Source of the DNA: an uncultured Chitinophagaceae bacterium | GTDB taxonomy: Bacteria; Bacteroidota; Bacteroidia; Chitinophagales; Chitinophagaceae | Assembly: GCA_903841915.1 (NCBI GenBank) | Contig: CAIMKO010000255.1 | Coordinates: forward strand, 1-8,175 | Direction: 5' to 3' | Length of the DNA stretch: 8,175 nt | Shown: positions 1 to 6,858 of the stretch, in pieces | How the letters are laid out: each line of letters starts with the position of its first letter | Position numbering within the stretch: position 1 is the first letter of the stretch | Made by a program: the position numbers and the translations under genes | Notes under the pieces: generated by a model | Told to the model about the DNA's origin: nothing | Seen by the model: the letters and a program-made list of their open reading frames with translations, nothing else | Database searches by the model: none

Positions 1-122
1 CCGTCTTCATAAGTATTCGTATCCAGATTCCACAATCTTTTCATCACCAGATTGTCTTTACTCAATATCACTTCATTCATTTTGGCCCTGTAATCATTGA
101 ATTCCTGTATTAATTCGTTCAT
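1..122 (-). CDS. Carboxymuconolactone decarboxylase-family protein, N-terminal fragment
   Basis: Only the first 40 codons lie in the window; the gene runs off the left edge. The start is the ATG whose complement is at 120-122, and the frame stays open to position 1. The visible peptide begins MNELIQEFNDYRAKMNEVIL and continues through NLDTNTYEDG. From memory, this matches the N-terminal helix of small Bacteroidota carboxymuconolactone decarboxylase (AhpD-like) proteins, which start with an EFN-YR-KMNE segment and an FNLDT/WNLDT segment. The catalytic Cys-x-x-Cys motif would lie beyond the edge, so neither peroxidase nor decarboxylase activity can be judged. It is divergent from the peptidase gene across a 115-bp gap. 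No convincing promoter for it was seen in that gap. The assignment rests on a short N-terminus. Confidence 0.6.
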   Translation of the reverse strand, partial: MNELIQEFNDYRAKMNEVILSKDNLVMKRLWNLDTNTYED

Positions 123-237
123 AAAAAAGTTTTAGGCATTAAAAATACAAAAGAGCCACTGCCCATTTATTTTTCATTCATCATTTTATTCATTTCGTAA
201 ATAGGGAATTTGTATTTTGAGTGTTCAATTAAACACC

Positions 238-2397
238 ATGAAAAAAATTGTACTGGTTCTCTCGGCTACCCTGTTTGTGTATTTTCTCTCGGCACAAACT
301 GCAAAAGAAAAAATAAAAGTGACCGATCTGTTGAATGTAAAAGCCATTAATGCTGTTGCACTAAACAATGACGGAACTAAAGCCGTTTTCACACTTACTT
401 CCATTGAAACGGATACGGATAATAAAGGCGAGTTCAAATATGTGAATCAAATTTATGTAGTGCCAACAGACGGATCTTCCTTACCTAAACAATTAACTAC
501 AACAAAAGAGGGCTCCGCTCAAGCTGCATGGAGCCCTGATGGAAAACAAATTGCTTTTGTACGGTCAGCTGAGGGGAAGCCACAAATATTTTTCTTGGCA
601 TTGGATGGCGGTGAAGCAGTTCAGCTCACAAAATTCAGATACGGTGCAGGTTCGCCAAAATGGACTGCTGATGGAAAGAGAATTATTTTTTCATCCAGTA
701 TCTCTTTAAAAGAATTATTGAAAGACTCTGTACTCAATCCTAAAAAAGAAATTCCGAAATGGCCTTTTGAAAAGCCCGGATTTGACAACAATGAAAACCT
801 CAAAGCATCACGTGCCAAAGCGGATGCGGATGGAAACATAGAAGAGATAAGAGCTTATTTAGAAAATAATGTGACCGATAAAAAGGCAAAGGTTTTAAAT
901 AAATTGAATTTTCAGGAAGAATCTACTACTTCAGCAGAAATAAATTTTAATCATTTCTTTGTTGTAAATGCACAACCTAATGCAACACCTATTGAATTGA
1001 CGCATGGTTTTTATCGCTATTCTTCTGTTGATTATACACCTGATGGAAAGCAACTGATCATTTCTGGAGATATTGATTCAACCGAACATCCCGATCGTTC
1101 TTTGGAGAATGAAATTTTTATTGCCGATGCTGATGGAAACAATCTTCATCAATTGTTAGGCGCCGCAGGAAAAAGATTCAGCAACCCATCCCTTTCTCCT
1201 TCCGGGAAATGGCTCGCATTTCAATCAGGCCAAACAGCATTTGTTGACGTTCCTGCATTAAACATCATGCCATTGAATGGTTCCACTAAAGATATCATCA
1301 CGATTAATTTAGACCGGAACAAAGGCAATTTGATCTGGACTGCCGATGAAAAATATATATACACCAATGCCCAAAGTAATGGAGGTGCACCGGTTTATAA
1401 GATCAATGTGTTCACAAAACAAGTAGATCGTTTATCTGATTATGATTTTGGTGCAAACAGCTTCGATGTAAAAGCAAACAGCATTGTATACGCTAAAACA
1501 GAGGCCTCCAATCCATATGAATTGTACGCTGCCGATTCCCAAATGAAAAATGCAAAGCGCATCAGCAGCTTTAACTACGATTGGTTACAAACAAAACAAT
1601 TGTCGGCTCCTGAAAAACATTCCTTCACCAATAATAAAGGAATGGTTGTTGAATACTGGGTTATGAAACCCATTAATTATGAAGCAGGAAAAAAATATCC
1701 CTTGTTATTGAATATTCACGGCGGACCATCTGCCATGTGGGGACCTGGCGAAAGCAGTATGTGGCATGAGTTTCAGTACTTCTGTGCCAGGGGTTACGGT
1801 GTTGTGTATTGCAATCCCCGTGGTAGCGGTGGTTATGGTGCAGATTTTCTGCGAGGTAATATCAATGATTGGGGAACAGGACCAACCAGTGATGTATTTG
1901 CCGCTTTGGATAAAACTGTTGCAGAAGGTTGGGCTGATACCAGTAAATTGGTTGTTAGCGGCGGTTCGTATGCTGGTTATTTGGTGAGTTGGATTGTTGG
2001 GCACGATCATCGTTTTAAAGCAGCTTGTTCACAACGCGGTGTTTATGATCTCAATACTTTTTTTGGTGAAGGAAATGCATGGCGCTTGGTTCCTAATTAT
2101 TTCGGCGGCTATCCATGGGAAGAAAAAGCAAAACCCATTCTTCAAAGAGAGTCTCCGATCAATTATGTTCAAAATATAATAACACCCTACATTATTTTTC
2201 ATGGCGAGAATGATCTGAGAACAGGAACCATTCAGGGTGAAATGCTGTATAAAAGTTTAAAAGTATTAGGACGACCCGTAGAATATGTTCGTCATCCGAG
2301 CGGTACGCATGAGTTAACAAGAAGCGGCAATAATCGTCAGCGTATCGATCAGATGCTGCGTACTTATGAATTCTTTGAAAGATGGATCAATAAATAA
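238..2397 (+). CDS. Exported S9-family (prolyl oligopeptidase superfamily) serine peptidase
   Basis: A 719-residue exported serine peptidase, probably cutting peptides in the periplasm. Start: the frame can be opened from a TTG at 217, but the ATG at 238 begins a classic signal peptide (MKKIVLVLSATLFVYFLSAQ), so 238 is preferred. The N-terminal half is a beta-propeller with WD40-like PD40 motifs: WSPDGKQIAF at residue 98, WTADGKR at 142, YTPDGKQ at 266, LSPSGKW at 319 and WTADEK at 367. The C-terminal alpha/beta-hydrolase domain has HGGP from His494, nucleophile Ser577 in GGSYAG, Asp659 in HGENDLR and His691 in GTHEL, so the catalytic triad is complete. The segment after the nucleophile (GHDHRFKAACSQRGVYDL) resembles the acylaminoacyl-peptidase-like S9C group more than DPP IV. 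The usual glycine after SY is alanine here. Length is normal for the family. The substrate cannot be read from sequence. The gene is monocistronic, closed by a hairpin terminator at 2404-2444. A near-match to the -7 box (TATTTTG, 213-219) lies just upstream, one base short of consensus. Confidence 0.93.
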   Translation: MKKIVLVLSATLFVYFLSAQTAKEKIKVTDLLNVKAINAVALNNDGTKAVFTLTSIETDTDNKGEFKYVNQIYVVPTDGSSLPKQLTTTKEGSAQAAWSPDGKQIAFVRSAEGKPQIFFLALDGGEAVQLTKFRYGAGSPKWTADGKRIIFSSSISLKELLKDSVLNPKKEIPKWPFEKPGFDNNENLKASRAKADADGNIEEIRAYLENNVTDKKAKVLNKLNFQEESTTSAEINFNHFFVVNAQPNATPIELTHGFYRYSSVDYTPDGKQLIISGDIDSTEHPDRSLENEIFIADADGNNLHQLLGAAGKRFSNPSLSPSGKWLAFQSGQTAFVDVPALNIMPLNGSTKDIITINLDRNKGNLIWTADEKYIYTNAQSNGGAPVYKINVFTKQVDRLSDYDFGANSFDVKANSIVYAKTEASNPYELYAADSQMKNAKRISSFNYDWLQTKQLSAPEKHSFTNNKGMVVEYWVMKPINYEAGKKYPLLLNIHGGPSAMWGPGESSMWHEFQYFCARGYGVVYCNPRGSGGYGADFLRGNINDWGTGPTSDVFAALDKTVAEGWADTSKLVVSGGSYAGYLVSWIVGHDHRFKAACSQRGVYDLNTFFGEGNAWRLVPNYFGGYPWEEKAKPILQRESPINYVQNIITPYIIFHGENDLRTGTIQGEMLYKSLKVLGRPVEYVRHPSGTHELTRSGNNRQRIDQMLRTYEFFERWINK

Positions 2398-2403
2398 TTC
2401 TGC

Positions 2404-2444
2404 AAACAAAAAAGCGGCTTAATAAATAAGTCGCTTTTTTGTTT
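2404..2444 (+). terminator. Rho-independent terminator after the S9 peptidase, possibly bidirectional
   Basis: An 18-bp stem (2404-2421 with 2427-2444) contains a single G-T wobble and closes a 5-nt loop (ATAAA). It starts seven bases after the peptidase stop codon. The stem foot has an A run at 2408-2413 and a T run at 2435-2440, so it could also stop transcripts arriving from the convergent amidase gene on the minus strand, whose stop codon is about 75 bp away. Pairing was read by eye. Confidence 0.9.
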
Positions 2445-2469
2445 ATATACCAACTAATATATTTTATAG

Positions 2470-2514
2470 CAGCAACTGTTGCGTCGCACCCTTGTACTTT
2501 GCAGCCAACTGCAA
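2470..2514. repeat. Cluster of small palindromes in the convergent spacer
   Basis: The spacer between the peptidase terminator and the amidase stop codon holds three small inverted repeats. GCAAC-T-GTTGC lies at 2472-2482, TGCG-T-CGCA at 2480-2488 overlaps it, and TTGCAG-CCAA-CTGCAA lies at 2499-2514. Read on the minus strand the core is GTGCGACGCAACAGTTGC. It may be an intergenic palindromic repeat unit or a weak second terminator for the amidase; no T run follows on the minus strand to support the latter strongly. Confidence 0.5.
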
Positions 2515-2519
2515 CAATC

Positions 2520-3689
2520 CTATTTTTTTACATCCTTCAACCAATCATTCAATCCACTCACAATTTGTTTTGCCACTGTTGCCTGAAATTTAGGATCAAG
2601 GATCCTTTTCTCATCTGCTTCATTACTCAAGAATCCTATCTCTAATAAACAATTTATAAAATCGGTTGGGGCATTTAATGCAAAATTAAAACTGCCTACA
2701 TTACCAAACTCATTCATCTTTATATCAACCATCCTTTTTAAGATATTTTCGGTCAATGGTCTGAATCCGATATGCTTATAATAGGTACTGCTTCCGTTCA
2801 CCAATACATTGGCAGATGAATTTAAATGCAGACTGATCAATACATCAGGGTTTTCCTGTTGCAGAAACAGTACTCTGTCTTTATTATCAAAAGTTGTATC
2901 AATTTTCCTTGTCATCACAACATTAGCTTTCTGTTTGCGTAATAATTTTTCGAGTTCCTTGGCAAACTTTAACGTGAGTATTTTTTCTGAAGCACTTGTT
3001 TTTATTCCGCTGGTCCCTGCATTCGTTCCGCCATGACCAGCATCAATAGCGATCTTTAAATTCTTCAATAACAATACCTGAGGCTGACGTTTTACTTTCA
3101 CGACCAGGTTTTTATTATTGTAAGAAATATTATAACCCCAGTGCTGCTGGTGCTGCAATTCGATGGTAACTCTCAAAACATCGTCTTCAATCTGATTATA
3201 ATAAACATTTCTGATTTCTTTGGCGGAGGATAATTGTGTGATCCAGTTGGTATTGCTCTGTACACCATAAATATCAAAAACTATTTTTGAAGGTTCAATT
3301 TCCATCCAGCTTTTATAGGGAAGTCTTTCATCTAAATTGATGGATAAAATATCAAAGCTGCTGTCCATCCCCTGCACTTTCCAGGAATTAGATAAATAGA
3401 ATTGTTTCTCTTTGATGGAATCCTTTTTGATAAACCCCTTATCAATAAATGCCGTATGATTTTTAGAAAGCTGTAGTTCATACATAGCGCTGGTGCTGTC
3501 AATAATCTTGAATACGACATTCGTATCTATATAACCCATTTTAGCGCCACCTAATCTATCATCACCCAACCCGTAAGCGAGTGATGGTAATTTTCCAGTT
3601 GATTTGCCTAACCAATAAGCAGGAGCTGTATTCTGGGCAAACAAGCAGGATGAAATAAATATGCAGGCAATCAGAGGGATGATCTTCAT
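2520..3689 (-). CDS. N-acetylmuramoyl-L-alanine amidase (Amidase_3 family), exported
   Basis: A 389-residue periplasmic zinc amidase that cleaves the bond between N-acetylmuramic acid and L-alanine in peptidoglycan, acting in cell separation or wall turnover. A signal peptide (MKIIPLIACIFISSCLFAQN) precedes an SH3-like segment (about residues 41-90, containing LGGAKMGYIDTNVV) and an AMIN-like beta segment (about 118-202). The catalytic domain covers about 211-386. Expected zinc ligands are His219 (DAGHGG), Glu235 (SEKILTL) and His288 (SLHLNS), with catalytic Glu350 (LLEIGFLSN) present, so it should be active. The domain has no large insertion between the second histidine and the last glutamate, unlike the autoinhibitory helix insertion of E. 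coli AmiB/AmiC. The start ATG (complement at 3687-3689) directly opens the signal peptide. It sits downstream of the DUF4270/barrel operon on the same strand, but the terminator at 3862-3893 separates them. It is convergent with the peptidase gene. No consensus promoter was found in the 3690-3861 spacer. Confidence 0.93.
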   Translation of the reverse strand: MKIIPLIACIFISSCLFAQNTAPAYWLGKSTGKLPSLAYGLGDDRLGGAKMGYIDTNVVFKIIDSTSAMYELQLSKNHTAFIDKGFIKKDSIKEKQFYLSNSWKVQGMDSSFDILSINLDERLPYKSWMEIEPSKIVFDIYGVQSNTNWITQLSSAKEIRNVYYNQIEDDVLRVTIELQHQQHWGYNISYNNKNLVVKVKRQPQVLLLKNLKIAIDAGHGGTNAGTSGIKTSASEKILTLKFAKELEKLLRKQKANVVMTRKIDTTFDNKDRVLFLQQENPDVLISLHLNSSANVLVNGSSTYYKHIGFRPLTENILKRMVDIKMNEFGNVGSFNFALNAPTDFINCLLEIGFLSNEADEKRILDPKFQATVAKQIVSGLNDWLKDVKK

Positions 3690-3788
3690 GCTATGAAATT
3701 AGTAAAAACCTGTTTGCAAAGAACATAATGATTCTTTTCTTGCCGTTTAAGCGCATGACTGCCTGTTTTTAAAGGTCTATGCTTGATA

Positions 3789-3805
3789 CCTTGTACAGGA
3801 CAAGG
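3789..3805. repeat. Small inverted repeat upstream of the amidase gene
   Basis: CCTTGT-ACAGG-ACAAGG forms a 6-bp perfect inverted repeat with a 5-nt loop, about 100 bp upstream of the amidase start. It could form a hairpin in the leader or be an operator; no T run follows, so a terminator role is unlikely. The rest of the 3690-3861 spacer holds no clear gene or consensus promoter. Confidence 0.35.
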
Positions 3806-3861
3806 CCAAAATAAGATACGAAGAAGTTGCTGCACTCCTCTTTTGAAGGATACTAAAAAAA

Positions 3862-3893
3862 ATCAGGGAAGCAATATGAATTGCTTCCCTGAT
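3862..3893 (-). terminator. Rho-independent terminator of the DUF4270/barrel operon
   Basis: A perfect 14-bp stem (3862-3875 with 3880-3893) closes a 4-nt loop. On the minus strand it is followed directly by a T run (eight A residues on the plus strand at 3855-3862). It lies 24 bp past the stop codon of the barrel gene, so it ends that operon and insulates the amidase gene downstream. Confidence 0.93.
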
Positions 3894-3917
3894 CTGAATA
3901 TGTTTTGAAAAGTTGTT

Positions 3918-5168
3918 CTAATCGTAGCGTTTTACTTTCGTATACCAAAAGTCCCTATAGCTGATGCCAATGGTGAACTGTACATAATTTTCTTTGATCA
4001 ACCCATGAGCAATAGTTCCTCGTTGACCAATCTCTAAGGTGCCCATCATGGAAAGTCCCTTTAATGAATTGAAGCCACCCCCGAAGGTTCCTCCATATCC
4101 GTCTATTTGTTGTGAGTTGAGGATCAGATAAGAGTTATTGTAAAAGAACCCTGACTGAAGAAAGTATTTTTCAAAAGTAAGGTCTCTGTAACGCAGCTTT
4201 TTTGAATATTCAAAACCTACGCTGTATCTGCTGCTATTCGTTAATCTGTAACCTGCACCTATATAATTTAAATTACTCCAGCCTTGATAGTTATAATCTG
4301 TAGCAAAAGTAAATCTGTCGTTAATAATCGCTGAAGCGCCAAAACTATACATATATGGAAGTTTGTAATAATCATTGGCGTAATTATCATAAGACTTTAT
4401 TGTTGCATTATCTTCTTGTACCAACAAAGTAGTATTGGTTCTCAGTTTAGTTTGCAGAGATCCTGTAGCACCAAAACCTAATTGAAGAACGGAATTGATC
4501 TTTTTCTTGTATTGTAAACCAAGTTTGAAATAAGGGTTTGTGTAATAAACATTTTTGACAGTAGTGATCGAACTGTCGATAAAACCGGGCACCACGGTTT
4601 CTCTTTGCTGCATATGCCCAAATAAGAATGCAGAATGTAAGCCTATTGCCAGATTAGGTGTGATCGCATAGCTGTTGCCAATAAATACCTGACTGATTCC
4701 ACCCTGTCCTGTATAATAAGCATTGGTAGAAAATGGTGTTCCTAAAATACTTTTAGGTGCATAGAATGAATAGTTTGAAGTGCTGAATGGAAGTAAACCC
4801 GCACTTGCAACCCAATGCTTTCTTACTTTAATGGCAATTGCCATTTTTTTGATCTGAAGATCGGAGGATGAATTATCGCTGGTAGATGACAAACTGCTGC
4901 CTGTATAGTTCGAATATTTGTATCGTGTTGTAATTTCAGCCGTAAAAAAATGGTTATCCAGATTAGCATACGACGCAGGGTTCGCATGATAAAAAAATCT
5001 GTTGGAGGATGCGCTTAATCCGGTATTCCCCATACCTGATGATCTGTCAAAATAACTGGTTTCAATATCACCGATTCCTATGATGGAATAGGGAGATGGA
5101 TTGTTTTGAGCATTTGTATTTATTACTGCCGCAAAAAATATCAATATAATTAGTCCAATTCTTTTCAT
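3918..5168 (-). CDS. FadL/PorV-like outer-membrane beta-barrel protein
   Basis: A 416-residue exported protein, probably an outer-membrane beta-barrel. The signal peptide is MKRIGLIILIFFAAVINTNA with likely cleavage around residues 20-21. The mature N-terminus (SPYSIIGIGDI, then MGNTG at 46-50 and NPAS at 63-66) follows the pattern seen in FadL/OmpP1 and PorV/PorQ-type barrels, where an MGGAG motif precedes an NPA motif. The rest alternates polar and aromatic residues in strand-like stretches with Gly/Asn/Ser-rich turns, and the chain ends in a strand rich in aromatics (FTIGISYRDFWYTKVKRYD). No type IX secretion C-terminal domain is visible. The start ATG lies 16 bp after the stop codon of the DUF4270 gene, so the two are almost certainly co-transcribed, and the hairpin at 3862-3893 ends the transcript. 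Ligand and partner are unknown; assembly with the upstream lipoprotein is plausible but inferred. Confidence 0.75.
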   Translation of the reverse strand: MKRIGLIILIFFAAVINTNAQNNPSPYSIIGIGDIETSYFDRSSGMGNTGLSASSNRFFYHANPASYANLDNHFFTAEITTRYKYSNYTGSSLSSTSDNSSSDLQIKKMAIAIKVRKHWVASAGLLPFSTSNYSFYAPKSILGTPFSTNAYYTGQGGISQVFIGNSYAITPNLAIGLHSAFLFGHMQQRETVVPGFIDSSITTVKNVYYTNPYFKLGLQYKKKINSVLQLGFGATGSLQTKLRTNTTLLVQEDNATIKSYDNYANDYYKLPYMYSFGASAIINDRFTFATDYNYQGWSNLNYIGAGYRLTNSSRYSVGFEYSKKLRYRDLTFEKYFLQSGFFYNNSYLILNSQQIDGYGGTFGGGFNSLKGLSMMGTLEIGQRGTIAHGLIKENYVQFTIGISYRDFWYTKVKRYD

Positions 5169-5184
5169 GTTTCTTCAGAATATA

Positions 5185-6549
5185 TTATTGTACGGATCCG
5201 TAATAAATTTGCAATTCTAATTTTCCTAAAGTATTAATATTATTTCCTATGATAGCCCTATTAAAATTTGTTTCAAAGAAATTGCTGGGTGGAGATAACA
5301 ATAAACCATTATGATCGCCCGGGAAAGTACCGGCACTGATAAGCAATAATGATTTGAAATATGCAGTTAGATCATAACTATACGATGTATTAACCCCTGT
5401 GATATTATCGATGTACAAACCCCCATATTGCGTTGCTGCTCCTCCGGCTGAGTTAACGAACACGATATCATTGCCAATATTATTAGCGGCAGTGCTTGTT
5501 ACCGACAATCGCAGTTGTGGCGGCAATGGATAAGTAACATAAGATCCCTGCATAGGCCTTACGATCAATCTTGCGCTCATCAGTTTTACATAATTGGGTA
5601 AATGAAGGATATCGGATACCGTTGGAAAAGTGATCTTTACCATCGTACCCGTGATAGCCTGTAAATAACTTTTGTTGTTGGTTTGTTCCGATGGGATCTC
5701 TCTATTCACAGAATTAATTCCTGCCACAGGAGTTCCGGTTCTGTTGATTGTAATATTGCTGTAATGATGACCGGGATTGTACACTGTAAAATCAGAATGC
5801 TCATTAGTTACATACATACCAAACTTTCTGTAATGCACGCGCATGATCACACTATCCTTATAGCCAATAGCTAAATTACTTAATGCAGGGCTGCTGATTC
5901 TAAGACCATTGAAATAAAGCAGGAAATTGCTGGAATTCTGCATGTCAATATCATTAGAATTCTTCAATTTATTATACAGCTCTACACCCAAAGCATTGTT
6001 TAGTTTTATTGCCACAGTATCTGTACGTGCAGGATAAATAGTAAAAGTTCCCGATCCAAGTGCTGTTGGATATACTGCTGTTGTATTTACATTATATAAG
6101 GCCGACCCATTATTAGGCGGAGTAATCAGTTCTGCTAAACGATGAACATTAATTTGAATCTGCTTGGTAGTATCGCCATAATAGCTACCCCCCTGTAATT
6201 TAATGATCAAGGAAAGGCTGTCATAGACTGTATTATCATAAATAGAACTTCCCGTTCCGGTATAATCCTTATTATATGGAGGGGGAGCCAATTCGAAATA
6301 AGATTGTGTGTTGATCTTGCCGAAAACGGGATCAGTATAACCGCCGGTTAAGCCAACTCCCTTGCCTGATGTTATAAAAGAGTCGATATAAACGGTAGAT
6401 AATTTGGGGGAGAAAGTATCCACCATCACGATCTGCGTGTTACTGATATTGACCAATTCCTGACCAAATTGAATATCCGGCTTTGTACAACTTGCGAAAA
6501 AGAATACAGACGCGGAGAACAGTAATATTGTGAGAAAAGATTTTGTCAT
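5185..6549 (-). CDS. DUF4270 family lipoprotein
   Basis: A 454-residue lipoprotein of the Bacteroidota-typical DUF4270 family, whose function is not established. The frame can open from a TTG at 6600, but the ATG at 6549 gives a clean lipoprotein signal (MTKSFLTILLFSASVFFFAS followed by Cys21), so 6549 is chosen. An AGAGG sequence lies about 12 bases upstream of that ATG, rather far for a ribosome binding site. After the lipid-anchored Cys21 comes TKPDIQFGQ. The family hallmark GGYTDPVFGK starts near residue 69, where DUF4270 proteins carry a Gly-Tyr-x-Asp-Pro-x-Phe-Gly motif. The remainder is beta-rich and Ser/Thr/Asn-rich, ending in LELQIYYGSVQ. The residues after Cys21 show no obvious acidic or Lys-Asp/Glu lipoprotein export signal, so a periplasm-facing position is slightly favoured, by inference. 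It is the first gene of an operon with the barrel gene, read from the promoter at 6695-6728. Confidence 0.85.
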   Translation of the reverse strand: MTKSFLTILLFSASVFFFASCTKPDIQFGQELVNISNTQIVMVDTFSPKLSTVYIDSFITSGKGVGLTGGYTDPVFGKINTQSYFELAPPPYNKDYTGTGSSIYDNTVYDSLSLIIKLQGGSYYGDTTKQIQINVHRLAELITPPNNGSALYNVNTTAVYPTALGSGTFTIYPARTDTVAIKLNNALGVELYNKLKNSNDIDMQNSSNFLLYFNGLRISSPALSNLAIGYKDSVIMRVHYRKFGMYVTNEHSDFTVYNPGHHYSNITINRTGTPVAGINSVNREIPSEQTNNKSYLQAITGTMVKITFPTVSDILHLPNYVKLMSARLIVRPMQGSYVTYPLPPQLRLSVTSTAANNIGNDIVFVNSAGGAATQYGGLYIDNITGVNTSYSYDLTAYFKSLLLISAGTFPGDHNGLLLSPPSNFFETNFNRAIIGNNINTLGKLELQIYYGSVQ

Positions 6550-6694
6550 TCGTTCAAGAAACCTCTTTAATGTGATGAATCGCAGTTTTATAACACGCAA
6601 TAATAGAAATGGTGGCTGTTAGAAAATTGTTACGATGGATAAGTGACCCGCTAACAACTACCAGTTATGCTATTTTGTCTGCAAATACAAAGAA

Positions 6695-6728
6695 CAAATA
6701 TATATTCAATTTTCTTTGGCATATCAAA
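6695..6728 (-). promoter_or_regulatory. Bacteroidota-type promoter for the DUF4270/barrel operon
   Basis: On the minus strand, TTTG (complement of 6725-6728) is followed after 22 bases by TATATTTG (complement of 6695-6702), an exact match to the -7 box TAnnTTTG. The spacing is within the 17-23 range known for the primary sigma factor of Bacteroidota. Transcription would begin roughly at 6688, giving a leader of about 140 nt before the ATG at 6549. Confidence 0.55.
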
Positions 6729-6755
6729 GAATAAAATTTTTCTTTGCAAAAAACA

Positions 6756-6786
6756 TTGGCAGACGAAAATCGACTGTTTATCTTTA
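6756..6786 (+). promoter_or_regulatory. Candidate promoter for the Kelch/DUF4907 genes
   Basis: TTG at 6756-6758 is followed after 20 bases by TATCTTTA (6779-6786), which matches TAnnTTTG at all but the last position. The transcript would start near 6793, about 65 nt before the Kelch ATG. The -33 element overlaps one of the TTGGC boxes. The match is imperfect, and in such AT-rich DNA similar strings arise by chance. Confidence 0.3.
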
Positions 6787-6858
6787 AATAGTTGGCGAAA
6801 ATCCATTTTAACGATTTAGCGATAGTGACGCCAAATAATTTCATTCAAAATTTCTAAG

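Larger units (their letters stand above)
6550..6858. promoter_or_regulatory. Divergent control region between DUF4270 and Kelch genes
   Basis: This 309-bp gap contains no gene. It holds a consensus-like minus-strand promoter (6695-6728), a weaker plus-strand candidate (6756-6786), and four TTGGC boxes: plus strand at 6716-6720, 6756-6760 and 6792-6796, and inverted (GCCAA) at 6830-6834. The last two extend to a TTGGCG...CGCCAA inverted repeat with a 31-nt spacer, placed between the plus-strand candidate promoter and the Kelch ATG. The minus-strand leader of about 140 nt (6550-6694) shows nothing recognisable as a riboswitch. Confidence 0.45.

Noticed and set aside
217..237. TTG start at 217 for the S9 peptidase, adding seven residues
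   Set aside because: The ATG at 238 begins directly with a classic signal peptide, and the TTG overlaps a possible -7 promoter box.
1705..2010. Minus-strand 101-codon open frame inside the S9 peptidase gene
   Set aside because: It lies wholly opposite the catalytic domain, which has a complete conserved triad; its translation resembles no family and is a shadow frame.
2439..2645. Plus-strand 68-codon open frame running from the terminator into the amidase gene
   Set aside because: It overlaps the terminator hairpin and the antisense of the conserved amidase C-terminus; the peptide is low-complexity hydrophobic with no recognisable family.
6550..6600. Upstream TTG start at 6600 for the DUF4270 lipoprotein
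   Set aside because: It would put 17 charged residues ahead of the lipoprotein signal; the ATG at 6549 gives a normal signal with Cys21.
6615..6655. GTTAG...CTAAC inverted repeat in the leader of the DUF4270 gene
   Set aside because: Only five bases per arm with a long spacer in AT-rich DNA; not distinguishable from chance.
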